A stretch of DNA of 64,000 bases from the NCBI GenBank assembly GCA_963805705.1, contig CAWDVH010000001.1, positions 2,356,001 through 2,420,000 of the forward strand, read 5' to 3'. The translations under genes were made by a program, and so were the position numbers. Of this stretch, positions 16,466 through 26,100 are shown piece by piece; the first letter of the stretch is position 1, and every line of letters begins with the position of its first letter. The notes under the pieces were generated by a model, which did no database searches, was not told where the DNA came from, and saw only the letters and a program-made list of their open reading frames with translations. The stretch comes from CAWDVH01 sp963805705. GTDB lineage: Bacteria; Actinomycetota; Actinomycetes; Streptosporangiales; Streptosporangiaceae.

Positions 16466-17347
16466 ATGAAACTGGTGACCTTCGACGCCGGTCGGGTAGG
16501 CCGCCTGGAGGATGAGGTTGTCGTCGAGCTCGACTGTGCCTCGACGCGCGAGTGGTTCGAGCGGGGCGGGCAGGTCGGCGAGACGGGGGAGCGCCTCCCG
16601 CTGGCCGGCACCCGGCTGCGGGCGCCGATCGTGCCGAAGAAGTTCTTCCACACCGCCGGCAACTTCGCCGACCACCACGAGGAGCTGCAGGCGGTCGACT
16701 GGTCGCATCCGGTGCACAAGGGGATCGTCTTCTTCCAGAACGTGGACGCGATCATCGGCCCGGACGACGCCATCGTGTATCCCGAGGGGCTGACGAAGGA
16801 GCTTGACTACGAGCTGGAGCTCGCGATCATCATCGGCCGCAGCGGCAAGTTCTTCGGGCCGCAGGAGGCCGAGGACTACGTCGCCGGATACATGGTCTTT
16901 AACGACATCACGGCCCGCGATATCCAGCGCCGGGAGATGGAGTCCGGCGTGTTCTCCTTCTCCAAGTCGATCGACACCTTCTGCCCGATCGGCCCCTGGA
17001 TTGTCACCAAGGACGAAGTGCCGGACGCCCAGGCACTGGCCATGGAGCTGCGGGTCAACGGCCAGGTCCGCCAGCGCGGCAACACCAGCCAGATGCTCAT
17101 CTCGATCCCCCACCTCGTCGCGTACCACTCGGCGCAGGGCTACTCGGCCGGGGACATTGTCACCACCGGGACGATCTCCGGCGTGGCGGCGGTACAGCCC
17201 AACCCGTTCGAGTTCTACCTGCAGCCCGGTGACAACATCGAGGCCGAGATCGAGGGCGTCGGCGTGCTCCGCAACCACGTCGTGCCCTGGAGCGCCGCCC
17301 ACAACACCCCGCCGTACTCGACCGACCTCTACTCCTCGACGGGCTGA
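16466..17347 (+). CDS. Fumarylacetoacetate hydrolase-family protein
   Basis: About 293 residues are encoded from ATG 16466 (MKLVTFDAGRVG); an upstream in-frame ATG at 16448 overlaps the predicted -10 box, so I prefer the later one. The FAH fold is shown by PKKFFHTAGNFADHHEE, then the metal-binding ELDYELELAIIIGRSG and GYMVFNDITARDIQRRE, and the terminal LQPGDNIEAEIEGVGVLRN. The Glu-x-Glu and a downstream Asp coordinate Mg. Members cleave C-C bonds in beta-diketo or acylpyruvate intermediates, or hydrate or decarboxylate dienoates. It is first of five same-strand genes behind operator D; a second FAH gene follows 14 bp later. Confidence 0.9.
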   Translation: MKLVTFDAGRVGRLEDEVVVELDCASTREWFERGGQVGETGERLPLAGTRLRAPIVPKKFFHTAGNFADHHEELQAVDWSHPVHKGIVFFQNVDAIIGPDDAIVYPEGLTKELDYELELAIIIGRSGKFFGPQEAEDYVAGYMVFNDITARDIQRREMESGVFSFSKSIDTFCPIGPWIVTKDEVPDAQALAMELRVNGQVRQRGNTSQMLISIPHLVAYHSAQGYSAGDIVTTGTISGVAAVQPNPFEFYLQPGDNIEAEIEGVGVLRNHVVPWSAAHNTPPYSTDLYSSTG

Positions 17348-17361
17348 CCAGGGTCGATGCG

Positions 17362-18198
17362 ATGAGATTCGGGACGCTGGACGGGCGCTTTGTGCTCCTG
17401 GCCGACGGGCGCGTTCTCGACGTGCACGCGGCCGCCGGCGGCGACCTGCCGTGGGAGCCGCTCGCGGCGCTCGGCCGATGGGACGACGTCCGCGCGTTCG
17501 CGGCCTCGGCCGACTGGGGGGCGGCCAGCGTACTGGAGGAGAGCCGCCTCGGCCCGCCCGTGCCCGGCCCGCGCCAGGTCTTTGCCGTCGCGCTCAACTA
17601 CCGCCCGCATGCCGCCGAGGCCGGCTTCGTGCCGCCCGAGACGCCCCTGGTGTTCACGAAGTTCCCCACCTGCGTGACGGGGCCGGTCGCCACCGTGCGG
17701 CTCCCTGGGGGCAAGGTCGACTGGGAGGTTGAGGTCGTCGCGGTGATCGGGCGCGGCGGTTACCGCCTCCAGCGGGCGCAGGCGTGGGATGCCGTCGCCG
17801 GGATCACCTGCGGCCAGGACCTGTCCGAGCGGGTGCTGCAGCTGGCCGGGACGCCCGCCCAGTTCTCGCTGGGCAAGTCGTTTCCCGGCTTCGGCCCGAT
17901 CGGCCCGGTGGCCGTCACGCCGGACGAGCTGCCGGACCGGGACGACATCGGGTTCGCGTCCTGGCTGGACGGCGAGCCGGTGCAGCAGGGGCGGACCAGC
18001 GAGATGATCTTCCCGGTCGATGACCTGGTGGCCCGCTTGTCGGCGGTGTGCCCGCTCCTGCCCGGTGACCTCGTCTTCACCGGGACGCCGGCCGGCGTGG
18101 GCCACCGCAGGCAGCCACCGCGGTACCTCCAGCCCGGCGAGACCCTGGTCAGCCGCGTCGACGGCGTCGGCGAGATCCGGCAGTACTTCGTGACATGA
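17362..18198 (+). CDS. Second fumarylacetoacetate hydrolase-family protein
   Basis: The 278-residue protein has VFAVALNYRPHAAEAG near residue 73, KFPTCVTGP, and the metal-site stretch VDWEVEVVAVIGRGG near 126. LLPGDLVFTGTPAGVG near 238 and a short C-terminal strand complete it. It differs enough from its neighbour to act on a different intermediate. Paired FAH enzymes are common in meta-cleavage and homogentisate or gentisate-like routes, where one isomerises or decarboxylates and the other hydrolyses. The flavin monooxygenase gene follows after 13 bp. Confidence 0.9.
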   Translation: MRFGTLDGRFVLLADGRVLDVHAAAGGDLPWEPLAALGRWDDVRAFAASADWGAASVLEESRLGPPVPGPRQVFAVALNYRPHAAEAGFVPPETPLVFTKFPTCVTGPVATVRLPGGKVDWEVEVVAVIGRGGYRLQRAQAWDAVAGITCGQDLSERVLQLAGTPAQFSLGKSFPGFGPIGPVAVTPDELPDRDDIGFASWLDGEPVQQGRTSEMIFPVDDLVARLSAVCPLLPGDLVFTGTPAGVGHRRQPPRYLQPGETLVSRVDGVGEIRQYFVT

Positions 18199-18211
18199 GA
18201 GGGAGCACCTC

Positions 18212-19477
18212 GTGACGACCACCGAACCACTGCACGTCCTCATCGCCGGCGGCGGCCTCGGCGGCCTGGCCCTGGCCCAGGGGCTGATCAAGGACGGGCA
18301 CACCTGCGAGGTCTTCGAGCGCGACGCCGACGACAGTCGCAAGATCGGGTACTACCTGCACATGAACGCCGACGGCGGCCAGGCGCTGGAGCGCTGCCTG
18401 CCAGCCGACCTGTTCGAGCTGTACGCGCAGACCTCGCGCCGGACGTACGACCGGCGGGAGTCGATCGTCCTTGACGATCAGCTCAACGAGTTGAGCTCGC
18501 AGCCGCACCTGGGCCCGCCCAACGAGGGCGAACGTCCGCACACCGGTGTCCACCGCCGGACGCTGCGCTCGATCCTGCGGGCCAGGCTGGGCAGCTCGCT
18601 GCGGGCCGGCCACGCGGTCGTCGGGTACGCCGAGACGCCATCTGGGGTGTCGGTGACGCTCGCCGACGGCACGACGGCTCAGGGCGACGTCCTGGTCGGC
18701 GCCGATGGCATCCGCTCGGCGGTCCGCGGGCAGCGGCTGCCCGGCACGACGGTGATCGACACCGGCGTCCGCGGGCTCGGCGTCTACGGCCGCACGCCCC
18801 TGACCCCCGAGCTGGCCGGGCAGCTGCCACCGCAGCTGTTCGAGGGCGTGATCATCGCCGCCGACCGCACGGGCTCGCGGCTGCTGACCGCGGTCTACCG
18901 GCCCCGGCAGCGGCCGGAGGACGCGGCCGCCGCGATCGCCCCGGACGTGACGCTCGAGCCGGTCGCCGACTACGCCATGGTCAGCTGCAGCGTCGCGCCA
19001 GGGACGGTGATCCCGGCCGCGGCGCAGTGGACGGCCGGCACGCCGGCCATGCTCCGTGCCGCGATGCTGGATGCGATCGAGGGCTGGCACCCCGCGGCGC
19101 GAGCCCTGGTCGCGGGCGTCGACCTGGACTCGATCTTCGTGATCCCCTTCGGGTACCTCGAGCCGGCGCCGCCGTGGGAGCCCTCGCGGGTGACGCTCGT
19201 CGGCGACGCCGCCCACGCCATGCTCCCCACGCTCGGCCTGGGCGCGAACCTCGCGCTGCGGGACGCCGCGCACCTGCTGGACCAGCTGTCCGCTGCCTGC
19301 GGTAAGGGCGCCCGCGGTGCGGGCGCCATCGTCGCGGCGATCGGGACCTACGAGCAGGAGATGCGCGACTACGTGTACCCGTTCATGCGCATGACCATGG
19401 ACCACGACCGGCAGTTCGGCGGCGGGGCGCTCGCGGACCGCGGCCCGGCCGCCGGGCGGCCGGCGCCGGGCCGGTGA
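18212..19477 (+). CDS. FAD-dependent aromatic monooxygenase
   Basis: The 421-residue protein has the class A flavin hydroxylase motifs in order: GGGLGGLALAQGL at about 10 (FAD ADP site), DVLVGADGIRSAVR near 160 (DG motif), and VTLVGDAAHAMLPTLGLGANLALRDA near 325 (GD motif). No second domain is seen. The GTG start has GGGAG six bases upstream. Such enzymes hydroxylate phenols and polyketides using NAD(P)H and O2. In a flavonoid setting a comparable role is hydroxylation of the aglycone ring, as for the naringenin 8-hydroxylase FdeE of Herbaspirillum; whether this enzyme does so is untested. Its stop shares a base with the next ATG. Confidence 0.92.
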   Translation: MTTTEPLHVLIAGGGLGGLALAQGLIKDGHTCEVFERDADDSRKIGYYLHMNADGGQALERCLPADLFELYAQTSRRTYDRRESIVLDDQLNELSSQPHLGPPNEGERPHTGVHRRTLRSILRARLGSSLRAGHAVVGYAETPSGVSVTLADGTTAQGDVLVGADGIRSAVRGQRLPGTTVIDTGVRGLGVYGRTPLTPELAGQLPPQLFEGVIIAADRTGSRLLTAVYRPRQRPEDAAAAIAPDVTLEPVADYAMVSCSVAPGTVIPAAAQWTAGTPAMLRAAMLDAIEGWHPAARALVAGVDLDSIFVIPFGYLEPAPPWEPSRVTLVGDAAHAMLPTLGLGANLALRDAAHLLDQLSAACGKGARGAGAIVAAIGTYEQEMRDYVYPFMRMTMDHDRQFGGGALADRGPAAGRPAPGR

Positions 19478-19974
19478 TGCCGGGGCTGCACCACGTCGGT
19501 TACTGGGTCGACGACCTGGACTCCGCGCTGGCGCGGTGGGACCGGGAGCTCGGCGTGGGCCCGTTCCAGGTGATCGAGCACGTGCCGTTCGACTCGTTCG
19601 TGCTGACCGTCGGCGGACAGCGGTACGGCGACGTGGTGTTCGACCACTCAGCCGCCTTCGCCGCGTGGGGGCCGGTCGTGGTGGAACTGGGCCAGGTCCA
19701 TGCGATCGATGACCGCCTGGCGGCCGCGTACGGCGTGGCCGCGGGGGCGGTCAGCCACGTCTCGTGGGTGGTGCCCGACGTGGCGCAGGAGAGCGCGCGG
19801 CTGGCGCGGCGGGGGTGCCGGCTGATCAACACGGCCCGGTCCGGGCCGGTCTCGGTGGCCTGGCACGACGGCGGGCCGCTGTTCCCGCACCCGATCGAGC
19901 TGCACCAGGACAACGAGGTGATCGCCGGCCTGCATGACCGCCTGGTCACCCTGCGCGCCGGCGAGGGCCAGTGA
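19477..19974 (+). CDS. VOC-family protein (glyoxalase/dioxygenase fold)
   Basis: The protein has 165 residues: LHHVGYWVDDLDSALARWDRELGVGPF opens the first beta-alpha unit, and AVSHVSWVVPDVAQESARLARRG the second. PIELHQDNE near the end could give the final Glu ligand. The size fits a single-chain two-unit VOC such as an epimerase, lactoylglutathione-type lyase or small ring-cleaving enzyme. It starts at ATG 19477 in a TGATG overlap with the monooxygenase stop. Neighbours make ring cleavage or isomerisation of a hydroxylated product possible, without direct proof. Confidence 0.85.
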   Translation: MPGLHHVGYWVDDLDSALARWDRELGVGPFQVIEHVPFDSFVLTVGGQRYGDVVFDHSAAFAAWGPVVVELGQVHAIDDRLAAAYGVAAGAVSHVSWVVPDVAQESARLARRGCRLINTARSGPVSVAWHDGGPLFPHPIELHQDNEVIAGLHDRLVTLRAGEGQ

Positions 19975-19975
19975 C

Positions 19976-20830
19976 GTGACCGCGGGGGCACCAGGGCCCA
20001 CCGGCCAGAGAGCGGCCAGGCCAGCCGCCGGCCGGCTGGCCGTCAGCGCCGCCGCCGAGGTCCAGCGCCGCCTGTGGGGTACCGACCCGCCCGCCTGGGC
20101 GGACCTGGCCGAGGCGCACAACCGCCCGCTGTTCGAGGCCGTGCTCGACGCCGCAGGCGTTGGCCAGGGCACCCGCGTGCTCGACGTGGGCTGCGGCTCC
20201 GGGCTCACGCTCGTCCTGGCCGCCCAGCGCGGCGCGACGGTCAGCGGCCTGGACATCAGCCCTGGCCTGCTCGGCCTGGCCCGTGACCGGCTCCCTGGCG
20301 CCGACCTGCGCGAAGGAGACATGGAGTCCCTGCCGTTCGGCGACGCCGCGTTCGACGCCGTGACGGGCGTCAACGCGTTCCAGTTCGCCGGCGACCCGCG
20401 GCGGGCGCTGCGCGAAGCGGCCCGCGTCGCTGTCCAGGGCGGGCGCGTGGTCGCCAGCCTGTTCGCGGCGCCCGAGCGCTCGGACGGCACCGTCGCGCAC
20501 GAGGCCATGAGCGCGCTCATCCCGCCCGGGCAGGCGGACGACCACGCCCCGTACGCCCTCTCGGTGCCGGGCCACCTGGAGGCCGCTCTGGCGGATGCTG
20601 GCCTGCGCGTGGTGGACAACGGCGAGGTCGCGTGCTGCTGGCGCTACGTCTCGATGGACGACGCCATCGGCGGCCTGCTGTCCTCCGCGGGGGGCGCCCG
20701 AGCCAGCCAGGCGGCAGGCGAGCATGCGGTCCGCGACGTCCTGCAGGCCGCCCTGGCCCCGTTCCAGGACCCGCAGACCAGCGCCGTCACCCTGGAGAAC
20801 ACGTTCCGCTGGGTGGCGGCGCGCCGATGA
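19976..20830 (+). CDS. Class I SAM-dependent methyltransferase
   Basis: About 284 residues from GTG 19976, one base after the VOC stop. Motif I is VLDVGCGSGLTLVLAA near residue 65, followed by VSGLDISPGLL and the acidic GDMESLPFGDAAFDAVTGVNAFQFAGDP, a Methyltransf_11 pattern. The N-terminal RLWGTDPPAWADLAEAHNRPLFE resembles ubiE/COQ5-like small-molecule methyltransferases. It is the last gene of operon D. Its 3' end runs 44 bp into the convergent glucosidase gene. It may O-methylate or detoxify a phenolic intermediate. Confidence 0.88.
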   Translation: MTAGAPGPTGQRAARPAAGRLAVSAAAEVQRRLWGTDPPAWADLAEAHNRPLFEAVLDAAGVGQGTRVLDVGCGSGLTLVLAAQRGATVSGLDISPGLLGLARDRLPGADLREGDMESLPFGDAAFDAVTGVNAFQFAGDPRRALREAARVAVQGGRVVASLFAAPERSDGTVAHEAMSALIPPGQADDHAPYALSVPGHLEAALADAGLRVVDNGEVACCWRYVSMDDAIGGLLSSAGGARASQAAGEHAVRDVLQAALAPFQDPQTSAVTLENTFRWVAARR

Positions 20831-22076
20831 TGGCGGGGCCGCCGACGGCATTGGCGCGGGCCATCGCGCCGTAGATGGCCGCGCTCGGCTTGGGCCTGCG
20901 GGCGAACGTCTCCCGGTCGACCTCATGCAGCCCGTACCGGACGTCGTAGCCGAAGATCCACTCGAAGTTGTCCATCAGCGTCCAGTGCAGGTAGCCGACC
21001 ACTGGCACGCCGTCCTCGATGGCATCGAGCAGTCCCTCGAGCGCCGGCTCGAGAAACGCCGCCCGGTAGGCGTCATCGTGATGCGCTAGCCCGTGCTCGG
21101 TCACGAACACGGGGACGCCGGCCGCCTCGTGCGCGTAGCGGACCGCTCCTGCGAGCGACGGCGGGTAGATGTCCGATCCCATCTGGTTCAGCGCCGCCCC
21201 CGGCGCCGGGCGCACCGGGCCGCCGGCGTCGTACCGGGCCCACTCGTAGTTCTGGACGCCGACGAAGTCGTCGTCGCGCGCCAGCGCCAGCCACCGGCCG
21301 TACACCTCGGCGCGCTTGCGGTCCCGGACTGACGCGTCGTCACCCACTACCTGGTCGTCGACGATCGCGATGCTGAGCCCGACCGGCAACTCGGGACGCC
21401 GGGCCTTGATGGCCGCCTTAGCCGCCCGGTGACCAGCGGTCATGCCGTCGGCCATGGCGCCCATCTCCTCAGGGAGCATGACGTTGGCGACCCGGTAGCG
21501 AGGCACGCCGGCCTGCTGGCTCGCGGCGAGCAGCGTCGCCCGCTCAAGCTCGCGCACGGCGCCGGGAATGCCCAGCCACGGCAGGAGCCGCGCGAGGTTC
21601 GGCTCGTTCAGGGTCACGGCGAACGCGATGCCGTCGCCCAGGTGCTCGGTGACGAGGTCGCAGTAGCGGGCGAACACCGCCGGTGCCTGGGGGTCGAGCC
21701 ATCCGCCGCGCAGCGCGAACCAGTGCGGCGAGGTGAAGTGGCTGAATGTTACTACCGGAGCGATCCGCACGGCGAGGCAGTAGTCGACGATCGCGCGGTA
21801 ATGCGCGAGAGCCGCCGCCGAGAACCGCCCCTCGGCCGGCTCGACCCTCGCCCACTCGACGGAGAACCGGTAGGTGTCCAGGCCGAGCCCGGCCACGAGG
21901 TCGATGTCCTCCCGCCACAGCTCGTAGCCGTTGCATGCCTTCCCCGACGTCACCCGGAAGACCGTCGGCCGCACGTGTTCGAGGAACCACGTGTCGCTCC
22001 CGGCGTTGCCGCCCTCGGTCTGATGACCGGAGGTGGCGACTCCCCAGCGGAAGCCCCGCGGAAAGGTCCGCACCAC
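20787..22076 (-). CDS. GH1 beta-glucosidase-type glycoside hydrolase
   Basis: The 429-residue GH1 protein opens with FPRGFRWGVATSGHQTEGG and has DTYRFSVEWARVEP. The acid/base Glu is in TLNEPN near residue 155. The nucleophile is in VFVTEHGLAHHDD near 326, where the common TENG is TEHG. LHWTLMDNFEWIFGYDVRYGL supplies aglycone and sugar contacts. No signal peptide is seen. GTG 22076 has GAGGAGG five bases upstream. It would cleave beta-glucosides in the cytoplasm; together with the GH78 enzyme it gives the two activities needed to strip rutinosides or neohesperidosides. Operator E lies 34 bp upstream. Confidence 0.92.
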   Translation of the reverse strand: MVRTFPRGFRWGVATSGHQTEGGNAGSDTWFLEHVRPTVFRVTSGKACNGYELWREDIDLVAGLGLDTYRFSVEWARVEPAEGRFSAAALAHYRAIVDYCLAVRIAPVVTFSHFTSPHWFALRGGWLDPQAPAVFARYCDLVTEHLGDGIAFAVTLNEPNLARLLPWLGIPGAVRELERATLLAASQQAGVPRYRVANVMLPEEMGAMADGMTAGHRAAKAAIKARRPELPVGLSIAIVDDQVVGDDASVRDRKRAEVYGRWLALARDDDFVGVQNYEWARYDAGGPVRPAPGAALNQMGSDIYPPSLAGAVRYAHEAAGVPVFVTEHGLAHHDDAYRAAFLEPALEGLLDAIEDGVPVVGYLHWTLMDNFEWIFGYDVRYGLHEVDRETFARRPKPSAAIYGAMARANAVGGPAIIGAPPPSGTCSPG

Positions 22077-22109
22077 CCAGCCTCCTCGCGGCCCGTGCTT
22101 TCATTCAGT

Positions 22110-22122
22110 GAAAGTCACTTTC
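22110..22122. promoter_or_regulatory. Operator E (GAAAGTCACTTTC) between the GH1 and hydrolase genes
   Basis: This copy is identical to operator D, inside AGTGAAAGTCACTTTCGGG, in a divergent gap. A further CTTTCA at 22098-22103 forms a second, wider inverted repeat with TGAAAG at 22109-22114, so two dimers could bind. A plus-strand -10-like TAAGAT is at 22126-22131. Confidence 0.75.
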
Positions 22123-22179
22123 GGGTAAGATAGCATGCGCGCGTTCTGTTATCTGCGGTGGCGTGCCGAACGGGGGCCT

Positions 22180-23055
22180 GTGACCATTTTTCATGACCGC
22201 GATGGTGTCCGGCTCGCCTACCAGCGGCGCCGGGGGGACACGCCGGTAGTGGTGCTTCATGGCGGCTCTGGCCGCCGTCAGCATGGCGAAGCACTGCTCC
22301 CGCTGCTGCCGGAGGCGTGCGACGTCGTGACCCCGGACCTTCGGGGTCACGGGGAAAGCTCGCACACTCCCGGGCATTACCAGCTCGAGGATTTCGCCGA
22401 CGATGTGGCGTCGCTGTGCGATTCGGTCTTCAGCGGCGAGCCCGCGGTCATCTACGGCCACTCATTCGGCGGGCAGGTCGCGCTCGTCCTGGCGGCCGGA
22501 CGGCCGGATCTGGCCAGGGCGGTCATCATCGGGGATACCCCGCTGTCGCTCGGCTCGCTGCGGCAGGCCACCGCGGCCAGCCACGAGGTAGCGGCGACCT
22601 GGCGCGCCCTGGCCGCCTCGCGGCGCAGCGCCGAGGACATCTCGGCGGCCCTGGAGGACATGACCGTGCCCGCGATGGACGGCTCGGGTGCCATGCGGCC
22701 GGCCCGCGAGGTCTTCGGGCCCGGGCATCCCTACTTCGCCGAACTCGGCGCCTGCCTGGCGACCCATGATCCGGCATTTCTTGATGAGGTGGTCCTGGCC
22801 CGGTTTGCCAGCACTCACCGCTCGCTCGATGTCAGCCTGCTGTCCAGATTCACCGCCCCGGTGCTCCTGGTCCGCGCCGATCCCGCCGCCGGAGGCCTGC
22901 TGTCGGCCCGCGAGGCGCAGCAGGCACGAGAGCTACGCCAGGGCGTGGAGACAGTCATCATTCCCGGCGTATCGCACGGGCTGCACCTGCAGGACCCCGC
23001 AGCCGTGGCCGCAGTGATCAGCCCGTTCATCGAGCCGCTCATCACCCGGCGATGA
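22180..23055 (+). CDS. Alpha/beta-fold hydrolase
   Basis: About 291 residues from GTG 22180; the in-frame ATG at 22135 lies almost on the predicted -10 box, so the later start with GGGGG upstream is preferred. VVVLHGGSGRRQHG provides the oxyanion region, VIYGHSFGGQVALVLA near residue 107 the nucleophile Ser, and IPGVSHGLHL near 270 the His. It fits esterases, lactonases and meta-cleavage hydrolases such as MhpC-like enzymes. Divergent from the glucosidase and beside operator E, it is probably the last member of the regulon and could hydrolyse an ester, lactone or ring-cleavage product. Confidence 0.85.
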   Translation: MTIFHDRDGVRLAYQRRRGDTPVVVLHGGSGRRQHGEALLPLLPEACDVVTPDLRGHGESSHTPGHYQLEDFADDVASLCDSVFSGEPAVIYGHSFGGQVALVLAAGRPDLARAVIIGDTPLSLGSLRQATAASHEVAATWRALAASRRSAEDISAALEDMTVPAMDGSGAMRPAREVFGPGHPYFAELGACLATHDPAFLDEVVLARFASTHRSLDVSLLSRFTAPVLLVRADPAAGGLLSAREAQQARELRQGVETVIIPGVSHGLHLQDPAAVAAVISPFIEPLITRR

Positions 23056-23172
23056 ACAGCGACCGGGGCCAGCTGAGCCCGGCCCGAGGCCGGCCGGGCC
23101 GGCCGTCCTGCGACCGTCGGGGCCAGTTCCCGGTTCCCGCTCACCGGGTTTTTCGTACACTCCCGTTAGCGC

Positions 23173-26100
23173 ATGAATATCTTCGGCGAGCGGTACGTGC
23201 CGGTCGGTTCCGTCGAAACGCCGGACGGCGAGCTCATCGACGCGATCGACTCCTTTCACGCGCGTCCGGTAGCCCTGCTGGTGCGGACCGCGGTACCTGG
23301 CGCGCGCCGCGACGAGCTGGTGGCGCAGACCCGTGCGCTGATGTCGCTGCCTCCGCATCTGAACGTCTCGACCGTCAGGGACGCGTTCTTCGCGGGCGAT
23401 CGGTACGTGGTCGTCATGGACCGGGCGGAAGGGCAGACTCTGGCCGGGGTGCTGGCCGCACGAGGCGTGCCTGGCCTGCCGGTCTCGGCGGTGCTCGGAT
23501 ACCTGGAGCAGCTCGCGGCGGCGGTGGATCATCTCCATCGCCAGCGGCCGCCGATCGTGCACGGTGACGTGCGGCCCGAGCACGTCCTGGTCACAGCGCA
23601 GGACGCCGTGGTGCTGATGTTCGGGGGCACCGCTTCCGGTGCCGGGGCGGCCGGCGACTCGGCCGGTGACATTGCCGGATTCGGCGCGACGGCCGTGCAG
23701 TTGCTCACCGGCTCCCGGCCCGGCACGGCCAGGGACGCCTCGTCAGATGCCCCGATGTGGGAGTGCGTCGATCCGGATGCGGCCAAGCACCTGAGCCGGA
23801 TACTCCGCCGGGCACTGGACCAGGACGCTGCGCGCCGCCCTGGCTCGGCGGGCGCCATCGTGGAGCGCCTGCGGGCCTGGCGTTCCGCTGACCTGCCCGC
23901 CGGCGCCGTGACGTTCCTGCTCACTGACATCGAGCGTTCCACTGACCTGTGGGAGGCGCATCCGCTGGTCATGGCCTCGGTGATCGCCCGGCATCACGAG
24001 ATCGTGGCGGACTGCATCGACGCGCACGGCGGCCGTCAGCCCCGCTCTCAGGGTGAGGGCGACAGCACGCTGTCGGTTTTCTCTCGTGCGACCGATGCGG
24101 TCGGCGCCGCGCTCGCGGTGCAGCATGCGCTCCGAGCGGAGCCATGGCCCGACGGCATAGAGCTCAGGGTGCGCGCGGGCCTGCACACCGGCGAGGCCGA
24201 AGTCCGCGGCGGCGACTATTTCGGCGCGTCCGTGAGCAGGACCGCCCGGATCCGCGCTCTGGCCCGCGGATGCGAGGTGCTCCTCTCACAGACCACCGCC
24301 CAGCTCGCGATGGACCGGCTGCCAGCCGGCGCGGAACTGTGCCCCGCGGGCCGGCATGCCCTGAAGGGCCTGGCGCGCGAGGAGGATATCTTCCAGCTCC
24401 GCGCGCCGGGCCTGGTCGATGCGCCGCTCCCGGTACTCGAAGCTGAAACCCTCGAGATGCGCCGCCAGTCCCCTGACCGGGCCGCCGCCAGCGTGCCGTT
24501 GCCGAATCGCCTGGGCGTACGGCCGCCGGCCGGCGTCGTGGGCCGCGAAGCCGAGATCTCGACGATCGCGCACGCCCTCAAACGCGTCGCTGACGGTGAA
24601 GGCCGCGAGACGCTGCTCGTCTCGGGTGAGGCCGGCCTGGGCAAGACCACGCTGGTGGCCGAGGCGGCCCAGGCCGCATTCGACACCGGGGCCTACGTGC
24701 TGTTCGGGCACTGCGAAGAGGACCTCGCCACGCCCTATCAGCTCTTCGCCGAAGCGCTCGCCCACTTCGTCGCGCACGCTGACGAGGAGCAGCTCGGCCA
24801 GGTGGGCCAGCATGCCGCCGAACTGGCCCGGCTGGTTCCCGCGCTGGCCAGCCGGATTCCGGGGCTGGCGCCGTCGAAGGCCACTGACGCTGACACAGAA
24901 CGCTACCTCCTGTTCGCCGCCGTGGTCGGTGTGCTGGCCACGCTGTCGCACTCTCAGCCCGTCGTCCTGGTGCTCGACGACCTCCAGTGGGCCGACAAGG
25001 GGAGCCTGCTGCTGCTTCGCCACCTGGCGGCGGCCGAGCAGGCCGTCCGGGTGCTCATCCTCGGGACCTATCGCGATGGCGAGTTGTCAAGCTCTCACCC
25101 GCTCACCGACACCCTGGCTGCCTTGCACCGGCAGAGCCGGGTTTCCCGCATTGAGCTAGCGGGGCTCGATGATACGGGCGTCGTGGCGTTGCTGGAGGCC
25201 ACGGCCGGACACACCCTCGATGACGCCGGGGTCGGCCTCGCCCACGCGGTCCACAGGGAGACCGACGGCAACCCGTTCTTCGTGACCGAGGTGCTGCGTC
25301 ACCTGTCGGAAACCGGGGTTATCTACCAGGATGCGACGGGCCGGTGGACGGCAGATGACTCGCCGGAGCAGATGGCGCTGCCCGACAGCGTGCGCGTGGT
25401 GATAGGCGCGCGAGTCGGGCGGCTGGGCCAGGACGCCGAGCGCGTGCTGTCAGTGGCCTCGGTCATCGGCCGCGACTTCGATCTCGACCTGCTGGCCCGT
25501 GCCACTCAGACGTCGGAAGATGAGCTTCTCGATGTGCTCGACGCGGCGGCGGCGGTGACGCTAGTGCGCGAGCTGCCCGGCGTCGCCGGGCGCTACAGTT
25601 TCGCCCACGCCCTCATCCAGCACACTCTCTACGAAGACCTGGGCCCGACCCGCCGGGCCCGTGCGCACCGGCGGGTAGCCGAAGCCCTCGAAGTGCTGTG
25701 CGGCGATCACCCCGGTGCGCGCGTCGGGGAGCTAGCCCGGCACTGGTCCAACGCCACGGAACCGAGCGTGCTCGCTAAGGCCATCCGCTACTCGCGGGAG
25801 GCGGCCGATGCCGCGCTCGCCGCTCTCGCCCCGCACGATGCGCTGCGCTACTACGCCCAGGCTCTTGCGCTCTGTGGCCAGGCCCACGATCCAGACCCGA
25901 TCCTGTCCCTCGACCTGACCGTCGGGCTGGGGACCGCCCAGCGCCAGACGGGCGATCCCGCCTACCGGGGAACGCTCCTGAGCGCAGCCCGCCGGGCCGC
26001 CGAGCAAGGGGATACAGGCCGTCTCGTCGGCGCGGTTCTGGCCAGCGACCGTGGATTCTTCAGCACCTTCGGCACGGTCAACCCAGACAACATCGAGATA

